A stretch of DNA of 64,000 nucleotides. It comes from Nectonema munidae (lineage: Eukaryota; Nematomorpha; Nectonematoida; Nectonematidae). The translations under genes were made by a program, and so were the position numbers. Numbering within the stretch: the stretch's first letter is position 1; each line of letters starts with the position of its first letter. Shown here one piece after another: positions 11,300 to 22,300 of the stretch. Under the pieces are notes generated by a model, which ran no database searches, had not been told where the DNA came from, and saw only the letters and a list, made by a program, of their open reading frames with translations. The DNA lies in contig JAUIRK010000728.1 in NCBI GenBank assembly GCA_030549495.1, positions 62,001 through 126,000 of the forward strand. The letters are read 5' to 3'.

Positions 11300-12443
11300 A
11301 ATCATCAATTAATCAATCAATAATAAATGATAATAAGAAATTAGTAAAAAACAAAATGCTCATTTTTTTTCAAGGTCTGCCCAAAAAATTAACCCATAAG
11401 TCGACTAAATCAAATATTTAAACGATTAAATATAGACTATATTCATAAATTTAGATCTCTATCGGATTTTAATTTTTGCTTAGATTAAACATTTAGAAGA
11501 TACCTACATCTTCTTCTATGCTCTTGTTTCAAAAGACTTAAATATAAGTTTAAAAATAGTGGCGATGTGAAGTTGCCTGTAAACCAGCATAGGTGGCTAA
11601 TAGCGCATTATAAATTAATTTTTAATTTTTTTGTGTAATTTATCCAACTTTTAAATGTCTACGAGTACGAAAAATTTAGCTTATATAATTTGATACAAAA
11701 ACATTAAAATGACTAACTTAAAATTTAATATTATTTTATTTTCAGTCAAACTTTTTGAGATAATGTTGTAAATAATAGTCAAACTATACAACAACTTTTA
11801 ATTAAAAAATATGTTTGATTGAAAAATTAGAATTTCAATGTTTAGGGAGGCTTACCAAATTATTTTAGCATTATATTCAATTAAAAATGTTTTTTCCGTT
11901 TTACAATATCATCCCTTCTAAAAACCTTATTTGATATTAAATTAAAAATATTTTTTGTCTCTCTTGTTCAACCTTGAAAATTTTTGTCGATCTGATAAAA
12001 AGTGTTCCCAGTAAACTCATCGATCTCAATATTTCAGTCTCTTCCTGCTTTTCGTCCAAAATCTTAATACCGAGTTATTGCCTGAATATATACCACTCTT
12101 TTTTCCTCTGCTGTTATCGCCTTGATGGTCGAATGATGTCGGTGTTATTTTAGAGAGTACGAAGCTTTACATCTAGACATTTCTCTTAAATAAGGAGCAA
12201 AACTTGTTATAGGATCCATCACTCAAGCTCAATGAAATCACATGTAACGCTTATCTGTGAGACTCGACATTTTCAATGTCAACAGTCAGACCCAAAACAG
12301 TAGCAGAATTTGGGTTTGGGGAATAGAGAAACCTGCAGAATATGGAAGCGTGTCTGACAACAGCTGTTTGATTGTTTAGCCCATTCAATTAAACGTATAG
12401 GATAAAAACAATATATAATAAATATTCTAATATATATTTTAAT
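11300..12443. other. AT-rich, no gene recognised
   Basis: I see no exon-like open stretch, RNA gene or clear repeat here. Confidence 0.5.
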
Positions 12444-13107
12444 CAGGGGCACACATCCTAAAAATTATTGGAGGGGGGGGGGGGTGGGAAAATTTTTTTT
12501 TTGCTATCAAAATTATTGGTCTGGAAATACCAAAGGCGAACAAATATTCAAGCAATCCTTTAAAGTAGAGTTTATTTAGCGCATACCTAAATTTATAAGA
12601 CTACTTTATATTTTTTTTACAAAATTGGTGAAATTTAAATACTATACTTCCAACGAAAATATTTTAATTACATTTGCATATCGCATATACACTAGTTTAA
12701 AAAAATCCAGAATTGTTGGGGGGGGGGGGGGGGGATAGGCTTTTCATTTGAAAATGAAGTAGTCTATCAGGCACATTACAGAAATTGATGAAAGGATATT
12801 TGATTGATAGAGAAAACAAATAACTCAAGGTTGGAGAGTTTTTATGAGTGAATGTAGTCTGAAGAAAAAGAGTCTACTAGACACCCTGCGATGTGTATAT
12901 GAAAAAATGTGATTGATTCAGGGGCGCATATCCTTGAAATTATTGGAGAGGGCGGACTTTCAAGCGTCTTCCAAAAAAGACAACAAATTTTTCTGAATTC
13001 CTACTCCTCTCTTGTCTATTATATTTCATTCTTAATTAAGCTTTGTAAACTTTAACCCCCGCCCTATTAAGCTTAATGTCAGCAATGAATGAGGACTTAT
13101 AAATAGC
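12444..13107 (+). repeat. dispersed repeat, copy 1 (with poly-G runs)
   Basis: About 660 bp, matching 62914-63488 in the same orientation; by eye the central 12740-12960 part is close to 90% identical. Both copies start CAGGGGC(G/A)CACATCC and contain a second internal CAGGGGCGCA block (12919; 63294). Shared landmarks are AGGCACATTACAG, GAGTGAATGTAGTCTGAAG and the end CAATGAATGAGGACTTAT. Copy 1 carries G-runs of 12 (12473-12484) and 17 (12718-12734) that copy 2 lacks. No coding capacity. The CAGGGGC start resembles hAT termini, but no matching inverted end was found, so the class is unknown. Confidence 0.8.
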
Positions 13108-13894
13108 AACATGCATAACCAAACTTTCTCCCTTCAAATATATGTGCACCATCTCCAAATTATATATAGAAAGGGGGTAAAGATAATAATAAAAAAAATT
13201 GGAAATTATCATAAAACAACTATTTAAACTAGCATAAATCATAAAATCAAAGTATACGAGAACACGAAAATCATTGCGTTTTTTTTACTATTTCTGTCTA
13301 CAAATAAAATTCAAACAGCTGTCATAAATAGATCAAGTACATTTTTAGCAACTGAAACATTTTGTTTCGATATTATATTTTTATTATAATAATCAACAAA
13401 TTTTCTTAAAAAAATGATTTAATTAATTATGTACAGTGTTACTTACAAAATTTAACAATTGAACATTATAAAAATATCTCTCCTCAAATAGAGTATTTTT
13501 GCTTTTAAACTAAATAGCTAGTCAAAATATTCATTCCCAAATAGCTATTGAAAAAATTAAAGTTTTCAAATGTTACAAAATGTAACAAGCGTACTGATAA
13601 AGATTAAAAGTAACCCTTGTTGAAAAAAATTTTAATGCGAGTCTGACAATATTCATTGATATAAAATTGTAAGATTGAAAACTATTTTTCTCTCATTTAA
13701 AAACAAATTTTAATTTTTGCAAAATGTTTGGTGTATTGATGGAACTAAATTTTTACCAAAAATCTCTGCGATTAATTTGAATAGCTGAATTTTGTTATCA
13801 TGAAAAAAAGGTTCTTAAAATATTGAACTTATATTCCGTTAAAAATTAGTTTCTAATGAGATAAAATATAATTATTTTTAATTTAACTCTAAAT

Positions 13895-14060
13895 ACAAAT
13901 TAGAGAGAAGAGAGCTGAATGAGATAGGAGAGCTTAAACAAGAGATGAGAGCTTGAATGAAAGAAGAGAGCTTGAATGAGAGAAGAGAGCCTGAGTATTG
14001 AATTTTAGCGGAGAAAGCGGAAGAGAAAAACGGAGAAGGAGACAGAAAGAGAAATAGAAT
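13895..14060. repeat. purine-rich imperfect tandem repeat
   Basis: Several degenerate units of about 20 bp of the form GAGAGCTTGAATGA followed by RAGAA, then a GA-rich tail to 14060. The strand asymmetry is strong (nearly all purines on +). Confidence 0.6.
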
Positions 14061-15989
14061 CACTGTGACAGAAGAAGATGTGAAAATCTAGTGGATCATC
14101 AACATGTGTTTGCTCAAGGAGACACTGTGATAAACATTGCTTACTTATTGTGTGCATATTGAAACAATGGATTATTATTATATAGCTCTCATTCTCACAT
14201 CGTTTGTAAAATATTTTTGATAGGAATTTAAGAGCAGCTTGGCATGATGTTTGACTCGAAAGTCTGCATTCCCTCTCTTATTCTCGTATCTTACATTATC
14301 ATGTATCACAAAGTAAGAAGCATACGATTCACTGCCGATAAAACTTTTTCATACGAAGAAGAAAGAGGCTCAATTCTTCCTTTAGGTTTGCAAGGTAACC
14401 ACTGCTGTAGCAACACCTTTAGAACATGTGTTTTCAAAATAGCTGTAAATACTTTCATTTTTCATGCACTACATATTCATCATTGTAACAGTACTGTCAG
14501 ATTTATCATCTGAGTTAATTCCTTAGCTACACAATCATTTTAAAAGTGTTTACGGCACGTGGGACGAAATTTGGAGGTTTAAACTGAAAATTGTTTTTAT
14601 GTATCGACTTTTTAGTTCGTGGCTTAGTTTTGAGCCAGGAGTTACTGTATGCACTTATTCATAGTAATGAAGATTTTTTTTATTTTTCCTTATGATATTT
14701 CATCATTTTATTTGCAGACTTGAAAAGTCAATTTTTCGAAAAAGTCTTGAAAGTAAGTTTTCTTGAATTTTACAAAATGTAATTTTGATGAACACGTTAT
14801 CCATGTAAGAATATCTTCCTCTGAATATTAGCATATAATAAATATCAAGCTCTGATAAAAGAAAGAAAAGTAGCAAGTTTCGTTTTATATTTTTTTGCAT
14901 CACATGGGTGTGGATTGTAACCTATTCACAGTTCGATTCAGGAATAACATAAACAACTGAAAAATCTAAATATTTAGCAATCCAGAACTCACCCAACTAC
15001 GACAAAGCATTGATGATTCCATGGTTGAGTCGTTCAAGCATTGTCATTTTTTTCTGATTAAATTTCCGCTTTCTAAAAAAGTTTATCACATGGAACAAAT
15101 GTTGCTGGAATAGACAAGAAATCCAAAGCTACTCTTGCATCAGCTGAAAACTTACTAAAAAAAATCATAAAAACAAGTCCAGAACCTGACTGTGAGCAGG
15201 TCTAATTTGTTCCTTAATTTTTATATATTGGAAATAGCCCTTATCTTCTCATGAATTAAACTGAAAATAAAGCAACCGTGTCATTTTCTCTATGACTTTT
15301 TGGCCGTTTAAAATCAGTTTTTTGTGGCTCTTCCTTCAAGTGGTGTTTTCAAAAATTTTTGTCTCGTATTCAACACATCGTATATAGTAAGAGATTTGTA
15401 ATCTTAGGTATCCTTCTAAGTCTATCTATTTTCTATCTAGGGTCTTTGAAACTTTTAATGATTTCAGCATCTATAGGCTGAATGTGTGAAGTGGTGTTTG
15501 ACAGAAGGAATAGTATCGTTACATTTGACATTTCTTGTAACTTATGATTAGTAACTTTGTCCACAACAGAATAAATTTATCTTCATTTGTTGCATGGGAG
15601 GTAAAGAAAGTACAATGTACTCATGCATAGTGGTGAGAATGTAGACTTCAAGATCTTATATACGCTTCCTATTTGCAGAGCTGAATATATATATCACAAG
15701 TAATTCAGTATTACTAAGGAAAGCGCAAATATTTTATAACTAAACTTGACTGAATATTGAGACATTATTTAAAGAAAATAATAATTTTTGGTATCAGAAT
15801 CAAAAGATCGGGACGGATGTTGCGGTAGACAGTTTTTAGACAAAGAAAAATATGACGGAAATTCGAAGAACGGATTTTGAAGTTTCACTTCAATTTCGTA
15901 TATCGTGCATATGTCGTTTATTGCACTATTTTAAGGAAAATTAATTTTTTTGAACCATTAAGCCAAAGTTTTTGGTGAAAGCAATCTGC

Positions 15990-16032
15990 GTGTATGCCCC
16001 CCCCCCCTTTGTAAGATATATGCTCCTGTAAT
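15990..16032 (-). repeat. fragment related to the CAGGGGC repeat
   Basis: Read on - it runs CAGGAGCATATATCTTAC and then a run of 11 G, echoing the start of the repeats at 12444 and 62914, including a G-run at the same relative place. Short and diverged. Confidence 0.4.
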
Positions 16033-16326
16033 AGATGATATGTTTAGGGGAGTATCCAATCAAATTTAAGAACAAAATGTTGTGGCAAGACTGATTTTTA
16101 TTCTCCCTTGTGACTATAAGAAAGTATATTTTAATATATTTTAAGGGGAAGCCCCAAAATAAATCCCAGAAATGGGTAGAGGACCTCAGACCCCATTGTA
16201 ACTCCCCTCCTCTTATCGATAATAATTCGTCATAGTGGGTACTTCATTATATATGAAAAGGTTACAGCTTAAAAGTGTAACTTTTCATATCATTGTATAT
16301 CTTTGACCTCTCTTTCATTTTTTTAG

Positions 16327-16385
16327 ATGAATATGAACAAATTTTCTCTTCCTGAGCAGTATGTTGGACACGAAAATAATTTATG
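16327..16385 (+). CDS. KYAT: KYAT exon 1 (start codon)
   Basis: Encodes [19 protein letters not shown] plus TG of a split Trp codon. It is preceded by a pyrimidine-rich acceptor (TTTTTTTAG) and followed by donor GTATCC. Splicing to exon 2 restores Trp and reads W-VEFNSLAA, matching the family's NVWIEF / NPWVEF start. In-frame extension upstream is blocked, so this ATG is the best start. Confidence 0.8.
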
Positions 16386-19300
16386 GTATCCCTCTTTAAA
16401 TAACTTTTTGCTTTCTTGATCTGAAGCAGAGGTATCAAACATACGTCCTACTCTCTGCGCCCGGCAAAATTAACAAAATCTCCTCTGATTTATCTTTAAC
16501 AAAATATTCAATGATTTAAAATTTATTTTTCTTTTGGAAATCATCAACTTACACTCTGACTACCCTGTGATGAAAAACAAGTTCGTAATCCAAATTGATA
16601 GATTTTATCGATTTCTTGTTTCCAAACATCCTAAAATAACTTCATTTGCTCTAGAATTTAATTATGACTAAAAACTTCTTTCAAATCTTTTTAGTGCTTT
16701 TTATAAATAATTTATTAAGTTTTTATTCTGTGCGTCTTTTGAACCCTTGTGTTTTATCCGTGGCGCAATATCTGTGAATATTCGAAATCTTGCCCGAAAG
16801 AACTGTAAATATTCAGAATCCGGCCCTCCAGTGTTTTAAGTGACTTAAAGACTAACAAGTTTTATTGAAACAGACATTGAATTCAATATCAGAATTGGAT
16901 GTGCCACTTTATATAAACCTTTTTAAATTGTAATTAATTTTTTAATTTGTTCTCAGCTTTCACAAGTAAGGGATTAAAAAACCTTTTTAAAACCTAAAAT
17001 TTTAATTCAAAAAACGAAAACAATTCAAAGTAGTAACCGAAATGCAACGTTTTTGTACAATATATAAAAAATTTTTCTTGATATATATAAAATACCAACA
17101 CACATGAACAAATATTTAAAATTTCAAACATTTATTATCAAGGGTTGAGTTCAATTCACTCGCCGCGAAGTATAAAGCCACAAATCTGGGTCAAGGCTTT
17201 GGAAATTTCAATGTCATTCCAGAATACCTCTCACAAATGCTGAAAGATGAAAAAACATACGCCAACCCCCTTATTCATCAGTATACTCGTGGTTTCGTAA
17301 GCATTTCCTATATTTCGTATATAAATTCAAAACGGCATTTCATAAAAGACGAGAATATATTATTATTCATTTTAATGTGTATGCATTTTTTATATATATT
17401 TTCTGTGTTATATATAATCTTCATCTAAATTTTACGTATATATACTGCAATTGATTTTCAAACTTTTACCATATGTAAAATATTTTTAACTTTTTGAAAT
17501 TTTGTATGCGAGTTTTAAACGACTTTTTCTATGAATATTCAAAATTTTAATCAGATCTATTAATTCTAAGTGATGAATTATTATCAATGCCTAAAAGCAT
17601 ATATTTACGTATATAATAGCCTGCCAAGTGCTTTCTTTCATCTCCCCGATCGTCTTGCCATACTACCGATACTACATTCACTTTTGCATATATGCAAATC
17701 ATACAGCACATTGATCAATGTGAAATACATTGAGCACATCTTGCTCTTGATGGACTCATCTCGATATCACCAACTTAACTTCATCGTATTCATGCATACA
17801 TTCAATACCCTAATTAAAGTTTATCTTTGCTATCAAGTTTTGTTTAATGAGATAGGTGTTTCAAAATCTTCTTATTCACTATAAGTATAATCGTGCGTGT
17901 AAATAAAAGAAAGTGTTCCAATTCCGAAAAAAAACTAGAATATTTAAATGCCTATATGATGATTTTGCTTTAACATAGTCAATCCTGAAGATGAAAAAAT
18001 AGAGTTTATGAAGTTCAGATTATAAACATTTTAATTTGTTTGAAGATTCAAATTGCTAAACGGCAGGATATCGCGAGTTTACTGTATATAAATTTTCCAA
18101 TTGAAAAATTAAATTTTAAATTTACCGAAAAATACGTAATTTATAATAAAATTGAAAAATTGAAATTTTCTTACTCAATATCTCTTCTGCAATTCTACAT
18201 TAAAAATGACTTATATTTTGAACTTTATTTCATTACAATTTTTTGTATAAGCAATTACATTTCTTTCTTTTTTCGAATTTAGGGTCATCCTAGACTTGTT
18301 AGCGCCTTGGCCAAGATGTACGCCAAATTAATGCCAAGTGTTCCTAAAATTGATCATGAAAAGAATATCTTGGTGACATGTGGTGCCTATGGATCCTTAT
18401 TCAACTCTATTTTTGGTTTAGTAAAGCCTGGTGATGAAGTATTTTTTTCTTATCAATCCAAAGAATGCATACCCATATGTGAGAGGAATTTCACTGATCG
18501 AATATCGGAATAACCTTTGGCAAAAATTATCTTGTTGAGGATTGAGTAGTCCAATCTATTTTCAATCAGCTTGTTTTTTCAAATTATTTTAGAAAACTAG
18601 ATTTGTATTAAATAGCATTTATATATGTAGACAATTTTTATTTTCTCAAAGTTGATTCTGATTGTTAAGGATTTATTCTGCCCATTTTCCAAAATTAACA
18701 TTCTAGCAAAGCTAGTCAAAAATAAATTTGATCTCCAAACTGAAACTAGAAATGATTTATTATTGAAGGCTCTAAACTCTGTTTCAAACTTTCACTACTC
18801 CAATCAAAAACAAAACCAAGTATATATCTGAAAATTGTCCACCGTTAAAGAAAAGTAAGAAGCTGGCCAGCATCCGGTGGTGAATTTTTTACTTTCTTGA
18901 TTCCGTCATTAAAACAACAAAATTAAGTGGGAAAGATTCGCAATAAATGATACAAATTTTAAGGTTATTCTCTTATAAGTTATAACAGGATCAAGTTCTA
19001 AATTTCTTGAAATAATAATTATTGAAAGAAATTATTCCAAAAAGAAGTAGAAAATCGCAGTTTAACACGTATGGTTAAACACTTTTGCGGAAGATGTTAG
19101 AAGGTTTCCTTTGCTAAAATGGTTAGATTTAAACTTTTTCTACAAACAATTGATTCCGTGAAATACAACGATTCTGCGATTAGAAATACACTCAACCCTC
19201 GTTAATCTAGAGGTCATTAATCCGAATCCTTCATTATCCATACATGTAAAAAAATTCTTAAGCTTTTTCCTCATGTTTTAACCTTGGAATACAGGAAAGA

Positions 19301-22300
19301 TAAAAAGTTCAATACTTTTTAAATAGAAATAATTAAGCATTTGACGTCTTGGGTAAAATATTTGAGTTATATGATCATACAAAATTGATATTGTTTCTTA
19401 ACTAGTGTAGGAAATCTTTGTGAATAGGTTGTGTACAAATATAGTTTATCTTTTGCGTGTCTATAATAGGATGAAATCAAGAAAAAGCAAAACAAAAGTG
19501 GCTTTACTTTTTGCCCAGCTTGACATTTTTATTTCGAATGCTCTAATTGTTTTCTTACCGCACATGTGTTTGAGTTGGTTCCTTAATTTTTCTTCCTGAC
19601 TTTAATTGTTAATGGTTTATGAAATCGAAATATTCTCAGTATAGGTTATTTGCACAAATTCTGCTTCTTTCTGAAGTATATACATTCGGCACAAATTTTT
19701 GATGTTTTTAAAAGTTTTTCTAAATTTAGTGCTAAACTTAAATAATTCAGCGCCACAAAAGTCCCATTATCCAAAAACAAGCATACTCAAAATTTCACTT
19801 ATTTTTATATAAAAAAAATTTTTTTTCCTTGAAATATTCATTTTTTTTTACTAAATGAAGGAAAATAGAAATTATTATTTTAATTTAAAAAGTAAGAAGG
19901 ATGCAGGCAAGAACTTTTTTGAGAGAAGTGTGAGGAGTGATAGCAACCAAAATCTGCAGAATGTGAATAAGAAATCTTAAGTAATTCCTTCACATTCAGA
20001 CATGGCGCTTCTTTACTCTCTTCTCACACGTTCCTAACTTTATGGCGATGAACACTATGCTCAAAATTAACAAAGTTCTTCCCCTACATTTTATTGATTA
20101 ATTTTTGATATTATACTGTATGATTTTTTGTTCTTAATTTTTAAATATTTTAAATAGGTCATGCACTATCTAAAAAGTTACCATGAAAACTTGGCATAAA
20201 CGCAAACACTAAACCCTTTAAATTTGAAACTCATTCATGGTTCGCTACTTTAGGAGCCCTGTGTGAGTCCATATCACGATTGCATACAGAAATATTTCGT
20301 GTCACTACAATTTTAATAACTATTATTCCACTGTTCATCTATTTTTTCTTTCACATTGTGTGTATGGTGATGATGAATCAATCTCTTCTTCATAATATTT
20401 TGGGATTTTGGAAGATTGATGGAGTGTGTGTCTTTATTTCCGATACTTTATAGGTTATCATTATAGAGCCATTTTTTGATTGCTACGAACCGATGGTTAG
20501 GATTGCTGGAGGAATTCCAAAATACATCGCCCTCAAACCATTACCACAAGCTGAAGATGCGCCACAGAGAAGCAGTGATTGGAGGTTGGATGAGCGTGAT
20601 TTGTGCAAATTGTTCACTTCCAAAACAAAGGCCTTAATTTTGAACACACCCAACAATCCTCTTGGAAAGGTAAATTGAAAAATTAGTTGTCTTCGCTTCG
20701 AGGTTTTTAGTTCTTGGTTAGATGTGATTTTTTGATGAATTTACCAAACCCTCTTCAGAGTAGGGTGCCACATGTCCCAATTTTACCGAACGATTAACAA
20801 CTGAATCTTGGACGTTATATAGAAGAGCTTGGGCTTATAATTCGCTTAACTTATCATTTCAGACATTTGAAAGATCTAGCTCCTAATATTTTTAAAGTAT
20901 AAAAATTCCTTTTACTTTATTAATATATTCTTTATATTATTCATCTTAAGAGAAAACAATTTTGATTCATGCCCTTTTTGAAGCTCAAATTTTTCCGTGT
21001 TGGCTGATTTAAAAATTTGAGACATAAATTAATTTTTAAAAATTTTCGAATGTCTAACCAAGTATGTTTTATTTTTTTTTCCAAAAATTTAAAAAGAGAC
21101 TTTTCATCAAATTATTTATTATGCAATGTGACCAAATTTAAATGAGGGTAAATAAAAAATTTCAATTTTTCAGGACATTCTACTTCAACAGAGTCACCCA
21201 AAGACAGCGTGTTAGTGGCCCATCTGTTTCTCTCAAAGTTGCAAAGTGCAAGTTTTTGAAATAGCGAGAATTAGAAATAAAATTCTGACTTCGAATGCTT
21301 ACAAATTTTGTTATATTCAAGATATTTTTTGCTTTTAATCGATAAAAAAATTCCATTTTGTTTCTTTTAACTATTGACTTTAGCATTTTTAAATACTTCT
21401 TCAAAATCAGAGAGAAAAACTTTGAAATTAATTTTTTTCATCAGTCAGAATCGGCCTTACAAGTATTTGAAGTCGGTTTCGGACTTTTTACGTTTCGAAT
21501 GTGCAACCCTGCTATTTAGCTCATATGTTAATGCCCTTCCTTTAGCAACTATCTCAGAACGGGTGCGTTAGTTCTGAGCTGCCCTGTTCTATACACTCAT
21601 TCTTCTGTTTTACTCTTGCAGATTTTCAGTAAGGAAGAGTTGCAAATGATTGCTGATTTGTGCATAAAACATGATGTCGTTGTTATCTCTGACGAGGTGT
21701 ATGAATGGCTCATCTATTCCGGAAATACTCACGTGAGGATCGGTAACGCATTTCTCTACTTGTTTCTCGTTGACACTTGTGTGTTTCTTTATGCATCCTT
21801 GCTCTAAAGCAAATCTCAAAGACATGTGGAATCGAACGATCACGATTGGCAGTGCGGGCAAAACTTTTAACGCTACTGGTTGGAAGGTAAATCTTTTTAC
21901 TTTTGTCTACCTTCATCCCAACTTTATCTTTTTTCCCATCCACGCCACAATCAATGGAAGCAACATACTAAGCTTTGGTCTAACCTGAGATGCTGTAACG
22001 CACGCTGTTATAATTCCATTAAAACAAATTGAACTATATTTATTATTAACGAACTAATTTTCATGAAAATTATCAAAGTAATTGTATTTTTTAAAAATGA
22101 GTAGAGTATTTTTAAATTTTATTAATTTATTACTTTGAATTGATCTAAGATCGATTATTTTAATAATAATAATTAAACCAAATGATCTTAGAGTAGCTGG
22201 ATTAAAATCGATTGGTCGCAACAACTATTATTAGTGTAAAGCGATGGTTAGTGAGGATCGCTAACTAAACAACTGATTAAATAAGTAAGCGATGAGCTTG

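Larger units (their letters stand above)
13108..16326. other. no host exon recognised upstream of KYAT
   Basis: AT-rich. Small open stretches (for example 14244-14513 on +) lack recognisable domains. A short piece at 15120-15200 (DKKSKATLASAENLL on +) looks protein-like but unassignable. The KYAT promoter and any 5' UTR exon should lie somewhere here, but I cannot point to them. Confidence 0.4.
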